Assembly: GCA_030041135.1 (NCBI GenBank)
Contig: JASHOL010000386.1
Location: forward strand, 1 to 40,062
DNA length: 40,062 bases
Origin: Streptosporangiaceae bacterium
Lineage (GTDB): Bacteria; Actinomycetota; Actinomycetes; Streptosporangiales; Streptosporangiaceae
Direction: 5' to 3'
Under the pieces are notes generated by a model. That model did no database searches and was not told the origin of the DNA. It saw only the letters and a list, made by a program, of their open reading frames with translations. Positions 20,670-28,941 of the stretch are shown here, one piece after another (position 1 is the first letter of the stretch; every line of letters begins with the position of its first letter). Both the position numbers and the translations under genes were made by a program.

Positions 20670-21446
20670 GTGAGCATCGGTGACGCCCTGGCGGCAGCCC
20701 GCCGCGAGGCCGGTCTCACCATTACCCAGGTCAGCCAGCGGACTTGCATCAGGGAGACGATCATCCGGGGGATCGAGCGGGGCGACTACTCCGCTTGCGG
20801 CGGCGACTTTTACGCCCGCGGCCATATCCGCAGCATCGCCAGGGCGGTGGGGCTGGACCCGGAAGCACTGGTCAAGGAATACGATGCGACGCAGGCGGCA
20901 CCGCAGCAGATAACGGCCGCCGACGTATTTCAGCCATTCACGCCGGTGAAGCTGAGAGAGCGGCGCCGGGCGAACTGGTCGATCGTGCTGCTGGCGGGCT
21001 TGATCGCGGTACTTGGCATCGCCGGCTTCCGGTATTTCAAGTCGCACAACAACTCGGGGCCATCGCGGCCGACCGCCTCGACGCAGAGCGACCGTCTGCA
21101 GACCGGCCATCACCACAAGGCCGCCAAGACCGCGCCGGTCGCGCATACTCCGCCGGCGCCGACTCATGTCCAGATCACTCTGGTGGCGACAACCGGCAGT
21201 ATCACCTGGGCCGAGCTCCTCAACTTCAGCGGCACGCAGGTGTTCCAGGGCGACATTGGCGCGCCCAACGGCCCCCAGCAGAAGACCTGGACCTTCGGAC
21301 ACCCGGTCACGCTCCAGCTTGGCAATCCGGGCGGAGCCACGCTCTACCTGAACGGCAAGAAACAGACCTTGATCAAGAACCAGCCGGAGACGCTCTACTG
21401 CACGAAGGTTTACTGTACGCAGACGCAGCCGCCTGCCGTAGGCTGA
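20670..21446 (+). CDS. RodZ-like helix-turn-helix membrane protein
   Basis: This 258-residue protein has an Xre-type helix-turn-helix at residues 1-70 (LAAARREAGLTITQVSQRT, IRGIERGDY). A basic juxtamembrane stretch (KLRERRR) precedes one membrane helix at about 103-121 (WSIVLLAGLIAVLGIAGF). A Ser/Thr/His-rich linker and an external beta-rich domain (VQITLVATTGSITWAEL to the end) follow. This is the RodZ/DUF4115 layout; RodZ links MreB-type cytoskeleton to envelope growth in rods, while actinobacterial members are less well understood. The external domain ends with two nearby cysteines (YCTKVYC) that could pair. The GTG at 20670 has GGAGG 8 nt upstream. The position between ftsK and rimO is a common actinobacterial order. 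Confidence 0.88.
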   Translation: MSIGDALAAARREAGLTITQVSQRTCIRETIIRGIERGDYSACGGDFYARGHIRSIARAVGLDPEALVKEYDATQAAPQQITAADVFQPFTPVKLRERRRANWSIVLLAGLIAVLGIAGFRYFKSHNNSGPSRPTASTQSDRLQTGHHHKAAKTAPVAHTPPAPTHVQITLVATTGSITWAELLNFSGTQVFQGDIGAPNGPQQKTWTFGHPVTLQLGNPGGATLYLNGKKQTLIKNQPETLYCTKVYCTQTQPPAVG

Positions 21447-21500
21447 TCCGGCAGCCGTGCTGGTGCCTTTGCACCTGACGGCTTACCGTAGTCTGCCGGT

Positions 21501-23003
21501 GTGCCCTCCAGCCAGCAAGAAGCCAGTCCCGCCAGGCGCCGTGTCAGCCTGGTGACCCTTGGCTGCGCGCGGAACGAGGTCGACTCAGAAGAACTCGCCG
21601 CGCGCCTGGAGGACGGCGGCTGGGACCTGGCCGAGCACGGCGAAGATGCCGAGATAGTGCTGGTCAACACGTGCGGATTCATTCAGGCGGCCAAGCAGGA
21701 GTCCATCGACGAGCTGCTCGAGGCTGCGGCCGGCGGCGCCAAGGTCGTGGCGGCCGGATGCCTGGCCGAGCGGTACGGGTCAGGGCTGGCCGAGGCCATG
21801 CCGGAGGCGCAGGTTCTCAGCTTCGACGACTATGCCGACATCTCGGCCCGGCTGGACGAGGTCGCGGCCGGCCGGCGGTGGGCCGCGCACGAGCCCAGGG
21901 ACCGCCGCACCTTGCTGCCAATCTCGCCCGCCGCGCGGCGGAGCCGCCAGGTACACCAGCCCGGCCACGGCGCGATCTCCCGCCCGGCCAGCCAGATCGC
22001 CGATCTGCCGCCCGGGGTGGCCCCGGCGTCCGGGCCGCGAGTGTTGCGCCGAAGGCTGGGTGGCTCTGTGGTCGCCCCGCTCAAGATCGCATCGGGTTGT
22101 GACCGGCGCTGCACCTTCTGCGCCATCCCCGCGTTCCGGGGCGCGTTCGTATCCCGCCAGCCGGAGGACCTGCTCGCCGAGGCGGGCTGGCTGGCCGCGC
22201 ACGGGGCACGCGAGCTGCTGCTGGTGAGCGAGAACTCAACCTCGTACGGCAAGGACCTGGGCGACCTGAGGCTGCTGGAGACGCTGCTGCCGCGGCTGGC
22301 GGCGGTAGATGGAATCTGCCGGGTAAGGGTGAGCTACCTGCAGCCGGCTGAGGTCCGGCCTGGCCTGATCGAGGTGCTGGCCGGTACTGCGGGCGTGGCT
22401 GCCTACTTTGACCTGTCGTTCCAGCACGCGAGCGGGCCCGTCTTGCGGTCGATGCGGAGGTTCGGCGACCGGGAGCGGTTCAGCCAGCTGCTGGATCAGG
22501 TGAGGCACCTGGCGCCACGCGCCGGCATCAGGTCGAACTTCATCGTCGGATTTCCCGGCGAGACCGAGGATGACGTCGAAGAACTGCAGAACTTCCTGGC
22601 CGAGGCCAGGCTGGACGCCGTCGGCATCTTCGGCTACTCAGACGAGGACGGCACCGAGGCGGCCGCATTGGACGGCAAGCTTCCTGAAGATGAGATTGCC
22701 AGCCGGGTTGAGGATCTGGCCGACCTTGCCGACGAGCTGATGGCCCAGCGGGCGGCCGAGCGGGTCGGCGAGCAGGCCGAGGTGCTGATCGAAGAGGCCA
22801 TAGGCGGCGGCCGGTATGTGGGCCGCGCGGCCCACCAGGCGCCAGAGGTCGATGGCACGACCGAGGTGGTATGCGCCCGGCCCGCGACTGCCGGCGACCT
22901 GGTGACGGCGGTGGTGACCGGCAGCAACGGGGTTGACCTGGTGGCTGAGGCGACCTGCGGACCGGCAGGAGCGCCCAGGGCCGGTCCGAGGGGCGGGCCT
23001 TGA
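21501..23003 (+). CDS. rimO: Ribosomal protein S12 methylthiotransferase RimO
   Basis: This 500-residue radical-SAM enzyme adds a methylthio group to an aspartate of ribosomal protein S12. The N-terminal domain has the three conserved cysteines of the auxiliary cluster ([29 protein letters not shown]). The radical-SAM cluster is CDRRCTFC near residue 198. A TRAM-like C-terminus follows (from about 420, [21 protein letters not shown]). About 40 extra residues, rich in Pro and Arg, separate the N-terminal and radical-SAM domains. The GTG at 21501 was chosen by family alignment. The stop overlaps the pgsA start as TTGA, so rimO-pgsA-cinA form one operon. Confidence 0.94.
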   Translation: MPSSQQEASPARRRVSLVTLGCARNEVDSEELAARLEDGGWDLAEHGEDAEIVLVNTCGFIQAAKQESIDELLEAAAGGAKVVAAGCLAERYGSGLAEAMPEAQVLSFDDYADISARLDEVAAGRRWAAHEPRDRRTLLPISPAARRSRQVHQPGHGAISRPASQIADLPPGVAPASGPRVLRRRLGGSVVAPLKIASGCDRRCTFCAIPAFRGAFVSRQPEDLLAEAGWLAAHGARELLLVSENSTSYGKDLGDLRLLETLLPRLAAVDGICRVRVSYLQPAEVRPGLIEVLAGTAGVAAYFDLSFQHASGPVLRSMRRFGDRERFSQLLDQVRHLAPRAGIRSNFIVGFPGETEDDVEELQNFLAEARLDAVGIFGYSDEDGTEAAALDGKLPEDEIASRVEDLADLADELMAQRAAERVGEQAEVLIEEAIGGGRYVGRAAHQAPEVDGTTEVVCARPATAGDLVTAVVTGSNGVDLVAEATCGPAGAPRAGPRGGP

Positions 23004-23599
23004 GCCAGCCGAAGGCTGGCGTGAATGAGGGCGGGGTGACGGGAACGGGGACGGCCAGCGCCGGGCCGGGCCTTGTCAACGTGGCCAACGGCCTGACCGT
23101 GCTGCGCCTGATTCTCGTGCCGGTTTTCGTCTGGTTCCTGCTGTCCGGCGGCGCGGGCGACCGTTCGATCGCGTTCGTCGCGTTCGCGGTGGCTTCGGTC
23201 ACCGACCTGCTCGATGGCGAGCTGGCCAGGCGGCGCGGGCTCATCACCGACTTCGGCAAGATCGCTGATCCGATCGCCGACAAGGCGCTGACCGGCGCCG
23301 CCCTGATCACGCTCTCCTACCTCGGTGACCTTGCCTGGTGGGTAACCGCGATCATCGTCCTCCGCGAGCTAGCCGTGACCGGACTGCGGTTCTGGGTGAT
23401 AAGGCATGGTGTCATCGCGGCGAGCCGGGGCGGGAAGGCCAAGACCCTCCTGCAGGTGATAGCGATCAGCCTGTACGTGCTGCCCGGCCCCTTCGGCCTG
23501 GCCAGGGAGGTCGTGATGGGGGTTGCGGTCGTCGTCACTGTGGTGACCGGCTTCGACTACGTGGCGCGGGCCATCCGGCTGCGCCGGGCCGTCCATTGA
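23000..23599 (+). CDS. pgsA: CDP-diacylglycerol-glycerol-3-phosphate 3-phosphatidyltransferase
   Basis: This 199-residue integral membrane enzyme makes phosphatidylglycerol phosphate from CDP-diacylglycerol and glycerol 3-phosphate. The CDP-alcohol phosphotransferase motif DGx2ARx8Gx3Dx3D is complete: [15 protein letters not shown], then KIADPIAD (about residues 75-97). About five to six membrane helices are visible, the first at [20 protein letters not shown]. The TTG start at 23000 forms a TTGA overlap with rimO and has GAGGGG upstream; the first 25 residues are hydrophilic and variable. Its own stop again overlaps the next gene as TTGA. Other CDP-alcohol transferases are possible, but gene order supports PgsA. 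Confidence 0.9.
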   Translation: MSQPKAGVNEGGVTGTGTASAGPGLVNVANGLTVLRLILVPVFVWFLLSGGAGDRSIAFVAFAVASVTDLLDGELARRRGLITDFGKIADPIADKALTGAALITLSYLGDLAWWVTAIIVLRELAVTGLRFWVIRHGVIAASRGGKAKTLLQVIAISLYVLPGPFGLAREVVMGVAVVVTVVTGFDYVARAIRLRRAVH

Positions 23600-24108
23600 C
23601 GGCGCCGTTGGCCAGGCCGTCCCCGGCGGCCGAAGAACTGGCCACCGAAGTCATCGGCCTGCTCACGGCGAGGGGGCAGACGGTCGCGGTGGCTGAGTCG
23701 CTCACTGGCGGGCTGGTGGCAGCCGCGCTGACCAGCGTGCCTGGGTCGTCCCTGGCGTTTCGTGGGGGTGTGGTGGCCTACGCGACGCCGCTGAAGGTCG
23801 CACTGCTCGGGGTACCCGAGCAGTTGCTGGCCGAGCATGGCCCCGTGCACGCGGAAGTCGCGCTGGCGATGGCGCGCGGGGTTGCGAGTCGGCTGAGCGC
23901 GACCTTCGGCCTGGCCACAACCGGCGTGGCCGGGCCAGGACCGGCGGACGGGCACCCGGCCGGCACGGTCTTCGTGGCGATCGGCCGTGGCCTTGAGGCG
24001 GACGCTTGTGGCCTCAAGCTGACCGGAGATCGAGCCGAGGTCCGGGCGGCGTCGGTGACGACCGTTCTGTCACTGCTGGTCAGGAAGCTGCGGGAAGATA
24101 TATCTTGA
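23596..24108 (+). CDS. CinA C-terminal domain protein (nicotinamide-nucleotide amidohydrolase)
   Basis: This 170-residue stand-alone CinA C-terminal (PncC-type) domain deamidates nicotinamide mononucleotide to nicotinic acid mononucleotide in pyridine-nucleotide salvage. Conserved blocks are VAVAESLTGGLVAAALTSVPGSS, FRGGVVAYATPLKVALLGV, and GLATTGVAGPGPADGHPAGTVFVAI. The N-terminal competence/damage domain of full-length CinA is absent, as usual in actinobacteria. The TTG at 23596 overlaps the pgsA stop (TTGA); another TTG lies 12 nt further in. The gene ends the rimO operon and is followed by inverted repeats before the clgR-like gene. Confidence 0.9.
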   Translation: MTAPLARPSPAAEELATEVIGLLTARGQTVAVAESLTGGLVAAALTSVPGSSLAFRGGVVAYATPLKVALLGVPEQLLAEHGPVHAEVALAMARGVASRLSATFGLATTGVAGPGPADGHPAGTVFVAIGRGLEADACGLKLTGDRAEVRAASVTTVLSLLVRKLREDIS

Positions 24109-24143
24109 TTACAGCGTTACGGCGCTGTGAACACGCAGCTATG

Positions 24144-24184
24144 CCCTCTCCCGTACTGTCCGCGAGGCCAGGTACGGTAGAGGG
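24144..24184. promoter_or_regulatory. Long inverted repeat upstream of the clgR-like gene
   Basis: CCCTCTCCCGTAC (24144-24156) and GTACGGTAGAGGG (24172-24184) form 13-bp arms with one mismatch around a 15-nt loop. They lie 33 nt before the clgR-like ATG. A second perfect palindrome, ACAGCG-N6-CGCTGT, lies at 24111-24128 just after the cinA stop. These could end the rimO operon or serve as operator or attenuator for the regulator gene. There is no T-tract. Confidence 0.55.
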
Positions 24185-24217
24185 AACAGCTGAAGGCCTC
24201 AGGGAGGGAGCGCGACG

Positions 24218-24754
24218 ATGGTCCTGCTTCGTCAGATGCTCGGTGACGCGCTTCGGCGACTGCGTCTTCGCCAGGGTCGCACCCTTCGCGAGGTCTCGGC
24301 CGCTGCCAGGGTCTCTCTTGGCTACCTGTCCGAGGTGGAGCGGGGCCAGAAGGAGGCCTCGTCGGAGCTGCTCGCCTCCATCTGCGGCGCGCTCGGCGCT
24401 CCGCTCTCCCAGGTTCTCCGCGAGGTCTCCGACGGCTTTGCGCTGGCCGAGCTGCAGAGCGAGCCCGCGGTGGGCGTCCCGATCGAGCCCGCGCTGCCGA
24501 CCCGGTCGCACGCCGCGGAAGGCGAGGAGACCGTGCCTGCGGGCCCGTCGGCCTCGCACCGGATTCCCAGTCCGTCCAGGATGGCGCAGGCCGGCAAGCA
24601 GCACCTGGTCATGCCGGGTACTCAGCGCAAGCTCACGGTCAGGACGGCCCAGCATCTCGTTCCCGGCGACCAGCTGCTCCAGCCCGTGTCGCTGCCCGAT
24701 GAGGGCCCGGAGTTCGAGACCCTCTCCCGCGAGACCAACATGGTGCCGGTCTAG
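24218..24754 (+). CDS. clgR: ClgR-like helix-turn-helix regulator
   Basis: This 178-residue protein has an Xre/Cro-type helix-turn-helix at about residues 8-68 ([56 protein letters not shown]). A low-complexity middle and a conserved-looking end ([19 protein letters not shown]) follow. ClgR activates clp protease and other proteostasis genes in actinobacteria, and its gene characteristically follows the ftsK/pgsA/cinA block, as here. The ATG at 24218 has GGGAGG upstream (CTCAGGGAGGGAGCG). The C-terminus is NMVPV, not the di-alanine end described for Streptomyces ClgR as a Clp degradation signal. A strong terminator follows. Confidence 0.82.
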   Translation: MVLLRQMLGDALRRLRLRQGRTLREVSAAARVSLGYLSEVERGQKEASSELLASICGALGAPLSQVLREVSDGFALAELQSEPAVGVPIEPALPTRSHAAEGEETVPAGPSASHRIPSPSRMAQAGKQHLVMPGTQRKLTVRTAQHLVPGDQLLQPVSLPDEGPEFETLSRETNMVPV

Positions 24755-24780
24755 GAAGTCCGAATTCCGGCAAGCTTCAG

Positions 24781-24806
24781 CGGCGGCCCTCCGGGGCCGC
24801 CGTTTT
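24781..24806 (+). terminator. Intrinsic terminator after the clgR-like gene
   Basis: A 9-bp perfect stem, CGGCGGCCC (24781-24789) with GGGCCGCCG (24794-24802), has a 4-nt loop and is followed by TTTT. Outer arms GGCAAGC (24769-24775) and GCTTGCC (24807-24813) can extend it. It is the only terminator in the window with a clear T-run. Confidence 0.88.
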
Positions 24807-24901
24807 GCTTGCCTGGGCACCAGCATGCGCGCAGTCGGCGTCGGGGCTTTACGCCTTTTGCCACGTTTGCGGCCGGGCTGGCGTCCGAGGCGGGCTGGTT
24901 G

Positions 24902-25366
24902 CTAGTTGGCCGAGTGGGAGGTCCAGGCTTCCGGGTTCTCGGCCAGCTTGCGGACACTCGCGGGCAGGTGCCCAGAGACGATGTGCTCCAGCGTGACTTC
25001 TTCCAGGATTGCCCGCTCGTTGGCCCGCAGCGCGATCCACACCGTTTGCAAGGGCTCGGCGGCACCGACGTAGCCCAGGTTCTCCGGGCGCTCGCCGCGC
25101 ACGCCGAGCAGCGGACCGTCGATGGCCCTGATGATGTCCGCGAGCGAGATCTCGGCCGACGGGCGGGCCAGCCAGAACCCGCCGTCGGGCCCGCGCTGGC
25201 TCCGGACCAGGCCGGCCCGGCGCAGCTGGGTCAGGATCGCCTCGAGGAACTTGCCGGGGATGGCCTGGGTCCGCGCGAGCTGGTCAGCCGTGACGTGACC
25301 GCCGTCCGAGGCAGCAAGCTCGATGACGGCACGCAACGCATAGTCTGATCGCGCGGACAGACGCAT
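24902..25366 (-). CDS. Rrf2-family transcriptional regulator without iron-sulfur cysteines
   Basis: This 154-residue winged-helix regulator of the Rrf2 family begins MRLSARSDYALRAVIELAA. The recognition segment is ADQLARTQAIPGKFLEAILTQ followed by LRRAGLVRSQRGPDGGFWLARP. The C-terminal part (ISLADIIRAIDGPLLGV) matches IscR/NsrR-type proteins, but the three cysteines that hold an Fe-S cluster are absent, so it is not an IscR- or NsrR-type sensor. The ATG at 25366 was chosen from the conserved MRLSARSDYALRA start. CATAAT and GCATATGC lie immediately before it, so the mRNA may be nearly leaderless and the palindrome could be an autoregulatory site. Its target genes cannot be told from the window. 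Confidence 0.88.
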   Translation of the reverse strand: MRLSARSDYALRAVIELAASDGGHVTADQLARTQAIPGKFLEAILTQLRRAGLVRSQRGPDGGFWLARPSAEISLADIIRAIDGPLLGVRGERPENLGYVGAAEPLQTVWIALRANERAILEEVTLEHIVSGHLPASVRKLAENPEAWTSHSAN

Positions 25367-25491
25367 ATGCAGCATTATGCAGGTAACCGCCGCCTCGCCT
25401 GCGCTGGCGCACCGGCAAGCTGTCCGATGACGCCCGAGCCGGGCGGCCAACTGGCTGGAAATCGTCTGTTTTGAGCCGGGCCGCGGTTGCG

Positions 25492-25520
25492 TTGACGGCT
25501 GTGAGCGCTCTCGCTAGGCG
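25492..25520 (+). promoter_or_regulatory. Possible promoter for the unknown gene at 25637
   Basis: TTGACG (25492-25497), a 17-bp spacer and TAGGCG (25515-25520) lie in the 270-nt gap between the divergent Rrf2 gene and the gene at 25637. A palindrome AACCGGTT occurs further down, near 25583. The leader would be about 110 nt. Confidence 0.35.
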
Positions 25521-25636
25521 ACAGTCGACTACGTCACAGCTCGAATGTGGGACGCATCAGACGTCGCGGCCACCGGCCGTGTGAACCGGTTACGCTGCAC
25601 CCCCGTTAATTGAGAAAAATGTACACGGAGGTGCCC

Positions 25637-26314
25637 GTGGCGGAATACGACCCTGTCGACAGCTTCATGCAATTCGGCGTGCCACGCGACGCGGCCAAGG
25701 AAATGCTGACGTTCCTGCAGCGCACGGTCGCGCCGAGAGTATGCGCACTGCTGCCCGGCGTCGAGTACTCCGCAGCGCCCGGCGCGCTGGTCATCGTGCA
25801 GGCCGTTCTCATGAAGATCGTTCCTGATCTGACTGCACAGCTCATCGGGGTTCAGGACGCGTATTCCGCACGGGGCGTGGTGAGCTCATCGGTGCTGCCG
25901 CTGGTCCTGCTCGAAGGCGTCAACTACGAGCTCATCATGCGGTCGAGAATGCCTAAGGGCAGGGCCGGGACGACCGAGCTAGGCATGGCCAACCCGACGA
26001 GGGAACTTGAAGATGCGGGCATGCGGCAGATCCGGAACCATCCGGCGATCTCGCCCGACATTACGAAGGCTCTCGGCAAGGCGCTCGCGGATGCGGTAAC
26101 GGAAAGTGTCCAAGACCAGTCGGCACGCCGTTTTGCGGCGGGGTGGACGGGATGGGCGTTGCAGGCAGCGATGGCCGCGCTGGCCGAGCATGATGACGAG
26201 TTGCCGGTTCCTGGCCGCGGGGCGCCCTCCTCCATGCCAGGGCAGGCATTCCTCACCGGACGGGCTATCGTGATCATGGCGGGACAGGGGCTGACGACGA
26301 CCCCCGTGATCTGA
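25637..26314 (+). CDS. Protein of unknown function, 225 residues
   Basis: I do not recognise this protein. The GTG at 25637 has GGAGG 5 nt upstream, better than the ATG at 25619 or the TTG at 25610. The sequence is mixed helical and soluble, without a signal peptide or clear membrane helix. Notable segments are DSFMQFGVPRDAAKEMLTFL, a hydrophobic stretch around SSSVLPLVLLEGVNYELIM, and alternating alanine-rich and acidic helices (LGKALADAVTESVQD, ALQAAMAALAEHDDEL). It has its own promoter-like sequence and a downstream hairpin, so it is probably a single-gene unit. Codon use matches its neighbours. Confidence 0.75.
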   Translation: MAEYDPVDSFMQFGVPRDAAKEMLTFLQRTVAPRVCALLPGVEYSAAPGALVIVQAVLMKIVPDLTAQLIGVQDAYSARGVVSSSVLPLVLLEGVNYELIMRSRMPKGRAGTTELGMANPTRELEDAGMRQIRNHPAISPDITKALGKALADAVTESVQDQSARRFAAGWTGWALQAAMAALAEHDDELPVPGRGAPSSMPGQAFLTGRAIVIMAGQGLTTTPVI

Positions 26315-26349
26315 CCCGACGGCCTCACGCTCGCTCGTGACCGTCAGGG
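26315..26349. terminator. Imperfect hairpin between convergent genes
   Basis: CCC-GACGG-(CC)-TCACG and CGTGA-CCGTC-(A)-GGG form a bulged stem of about 13 pairs around CTCGCT, starting one base after the stop at 26314. The opposite gene ends at 26399, so the hairpin may act in both directions. Confidence 0.55.
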
Positions 26350-26398
26350 TACGTCGAGAGCACGCGTGACATCGAGGGCTACCAAGACAGCAGTCCCG

Positions 26399-27991
26399 CT
26401 AGCGCCGGGCCAGGCCGAGTCGCTCGGCGACCGCGAGCGCGTTGCTGCGGGCCGCCCCGTAGCTGGCCAGGTAGGTGGTCGCGGCGGAAGGCCGCCACAC
26501 CGGCAGGCCCATCTCCACTACGACCGCATCCGGCCGGGCGGCCAGCAGGGTCTCGACCAGCCTGATGCCGGCCGGGTAGCGGTGCGCGTCGCGGACCACG
26601 ATGATCAGCGACCGGCCTGCCGCCTCCGCGAGCAGCCTGGCTGAGATGACTGGCAGCTCCTCAGGTCCGAGGTCCGTGCTGACCTCACGGGTGGCACCGG
26701 GCGGCAGCCACGAGCCCAGGCCCCAGGGCACTGAACCCACGGCCATGTTCGCCGGCGGCTCAAGTTGGACCACGAGCGGCCGACCCAGCGGTGACGGGCT
26801 CCCGGTGACGATCACCGCTCGCCGCGCGGCCCGGAGCCCGACCTCGCGGTCGGCCGGCGGCTCGATCTCGCGGTCGGCCGGCGGCTCGGCGCGGGGAGAG
26901 TCGCCCGCGGGCGAGCGGAGGTCGGGCCGGCTGGCGCCCGCATTCACCAGCCGGCCCTCGGCCGAGCCGTGGTCCTGGACCGCCCCGGCAGTCCAGGACC
27001 GCAGCTCGGCCACCCTGGCCGCCGCCTCTTCGAGCCGCTCGCCAGGGAGCCTTCCTTCCCGCACGGCGCTGACCAGCGCGCTCTTGACCGCAAGGAAGGT
27101 CAGCTGGTCTGTGTCCCGTCCCAGGCACAGCAGGTCGGTGCCCGCGATGACGGCCAGCACCGCCGTCTCGGGTATGCCGTACGTCTCGCTGACGGCCCTC
27201 ATCTCCAGCCCGTCGGAGACGATGGCCCCGGTGAACCCGAGCTCACCACGGAGCAGCTCGGTCAGCGCGGCGTAGGACAACGAGGCCGGGAGGTCACCGG
27301 TCAGCTCGGGAACCCGCAGGTGGCTCGGCATGATGGCGCGGACGCCGGCCTTGATCGCAGCCTCAAATGGCGGCAGGTCCCGGCTCCTGAGCAGGCTCAG
27401 CGGGCCCTCGATCGTGGGGATGACGTGGTGGGAGTCCAGCGTCGTGCTGCCGTGGCCGGGGAAGTGCTTCGCGCAGGCGGCCACGCCGGCTGACTGGAGG
27501 CCAGCGACCGCCGCGGCGGCGTGCCGGGCCACGAGTGCGGTATCGGCGCCGAAGGCCCGAGTTCCGATGACCGGATTGTCCGCGGCCGTGTTCACGTCAA
27601 TGGCGGGGGCAAGGTCGAGGTTGATGCCAAGCGCGATCAGGTCCGCTCCTAGCGCGGCGTAGACGGCCTGGGTGAGCGCGACGTCGTCGACGGCTCCGAG
27701 CGCGGCGTTGCCCGGATAGTCGCTGCCGGTCTGGTGCGAGATCCTGGTGACGTCGCCGCCTTCCTCGTCGATCGCGATGACGGGTTCGCCCGCAGCGGCC
27801 CGGAGCTGGCCGGTCAGTCTCGTCAACTGATCGCGGTCGATCACGTTCCCGCCGAACAGGGTCACGCCAGCGAGACCCTCGCCGAGCGCCGCGCAGATCC
27901 AGTCGGGCGCGTGCGAACCAGGGAACGGCGGGATGAGGACTGCGTCGGCCAGCCGACCCAGGGCTGGGTCGGCGGCAAGCTCCTGCGTCAT
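26399..27991 (-). CDS. Glycoside hydrolase family 3 beta-N-acetylhexosaminidase (NagZ-type)
   Basis: This 530-residue protein has a GH3 catalytic barrel. It contains VIAIDEEGGDVTRI, the NagZ-type loop KHFPGHGSTTLDSHHVIP with its Asp-His pair, and the nucleophile Asp in VSDGLEM. A GH3 C-terminal-type domain follows after residue ~390. NagZ enzymes release N-acetylglucosamine from muropeptides or chito-oligosaccharides. There is no signal peptide, so it acts in the cytoplasm, fitting hydrolysis of sugars brought in by the importer encoded just upstream. The ATG at 27991 overlaps the permease stop as ATGA. A 24-bp duplication (EPPADREI/EPPADREV) lies in the interdomain linker near 26855. Confidence 0.9.
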   Translation of the reverse strand: MTQELAADPALGRLADAVLIPPFPGSHAPDWICAALGEGLAGVTLFGGNVIDRDQLTRLTGQLRAAAGEPVIAIDEEGGDVTRISHQTGSDYPGNAALGAVDDVALTQAVYAALGADLIALGINLDLAPAIDVNTAADNPVIGTRAFGADTALVARHAAAAVAGLQSAGVAACAKHFPGHGSTTLDSHHVIPTIEGPLSLLRSRDLPPFEAAIKAGVRAIMPSHLRVPELTGDLPASLSYAALTELLRGELGFTGAIVSDGLEMRAVSETYGIPETAVLAVIAGTDLLCLGRDTDQLTFLAVKSALVSAVREGRLPGERLEEAAARVAELRSWTAGAVQDHGSAEGRLVNAGASRPDLRSPAGDSPRAEPPADREIEPPADREVGLRAARRAVIVTGSPSPLGRPLVVQLEPPANMAVGSVPWGLGSWLPPGATREVSTDLGPEELPVISARLLAEAAGRSLIIVVRDAHRYPAGIRLVETLLAARPDAVVVEMGLPVWRPSAATTYLASYGAARSNALAVAERLGLARR

Positions 27992-28941
27992 CCCTTCACC
28001 GCTCCCGCGACCAGCCCGCCGACAAGTCGGCGCCGCACGATCAGGAAGAAGACGATCGCGGGGACCGTGTACATGGTGGAGGCGGCCATGATCGGACCCC
28101 ACTCCGCGCCGTGCTGGCCGAAGAAGTAGGTCAGGTAGATGGGCAACGTGTAGTCGGAGTGCGTCTGGCCCAGGAAGGTCAGCGCGTAGATGTACTCGTT
28201 GTACGCGGTAATGAACGCGAAGATGCTGGTGGCGACCAGGCCGGGCGCGACCAGGGGCAACAGGATCCGCCAGAAAATCCTCGGGCCGGACGCGCCGTCG
28301 ATCGCTGCCGCTTCCTCGAGTTCCTTCGGGATCGTGGCGACGAAGTTGCGCAGCATCCAGATCGTGACCGGCAGTGCCTGCGCGGAGTAGATGACGACGA
28401 GGCCAGTCAGCGTATCAAGCAGGTTCAGCGGCTTGAAGTCGAGGAACACCGCGATGATCAGCGCCTGGGCCGGGATCATCTGCACGATCAGCAGCATGAC
28501 CAGGAAGGTGGTGCGCAACCTGAACCGGAACCTGGCGACGGCGACCGAGGCGAGCAGCGCGAGCAGCGACGCGATGAACACAGTGGAAACCGCGACCGTG
28601 ATGCTATTGCGGAAGAACAGCCAGACCGACCCGATGCCGCCGGTCACGTTGCCGCTGATGACCTCGCTGAAGTTGCTGAGGATCGGGTGTGAGGGCAGCA
28701 GGCTCGGAGTGAGCGAGTAGATCTCCTGTGACGGCTTGAACGCCGTGCTGATCATCGAAAAGATCGGGAAGAGCGTGACGAGAGCTATCAGCACGCCGAA
28801 CGCGTTCAGGCCGATTTTCCTGGCCCGTTTGGCTGATCTTGCCCTGGCGGCGCCTTTATCGCGGGAACGAGGCGTGACCGTGGCCGGTGTCGACCGCCGG
28901 CCGACTGTCACGCCGGTGCTGGTCATATCGGTGTTGGTCAC
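27988..28941 (-). CDS. ABC sugar transporter permease, MalG type
   Basis: This 317-residue inner-membrane permease has six helices, from GLNAFGVLIALVTLFPIFSM to the last at YTVPAIVFFLIV. The EAA loop that docks the ATPase is EEAAAIDGASGPRIFWRILLPL. The family is carbohydrate-uptake-1. The GTG at 28941 overlaps the first permease's stop as GTGA and has AGGGAG 7 nt upstream; the internal ATG at 28926 is an alternative. About 40 basic, Ser/Thr-rich residues precede the first helix. The stop overlaps the glycosidase start. Substrate is probably an N-acetylglucosamine- or glucose-type oligosaccharide, judged from the glycosidase. Confidence 0.93.
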   Translation of the reverse strand: MTNTDMTSTGVTVGRRSTPATVTPRSRDKGAARARSAKRARKIGLNAFGVLIALVTLFPIFSMISTAFKPSQEIYSLTPSLLPSHPILSNFSEVISGNVTGGIGSVWLFFRNSITVAVSTVFIASLLALLASVAVARFRFRLRTTFLVMLLIVQMIPAQALIIAVFLDFKPLNLLDTLTGLVVIYSAQALPVTIWMLRNFVATIPKELEEAAAIDGASGPRIFWRILLPLVAPGLVATSIFAFITAYNEYIYALTFLGQTHSDYTLPIYLTYFFGQHGAEWGPIMAASTMYTVPAIVFFLIVRRRLVGGLVAGAVKG

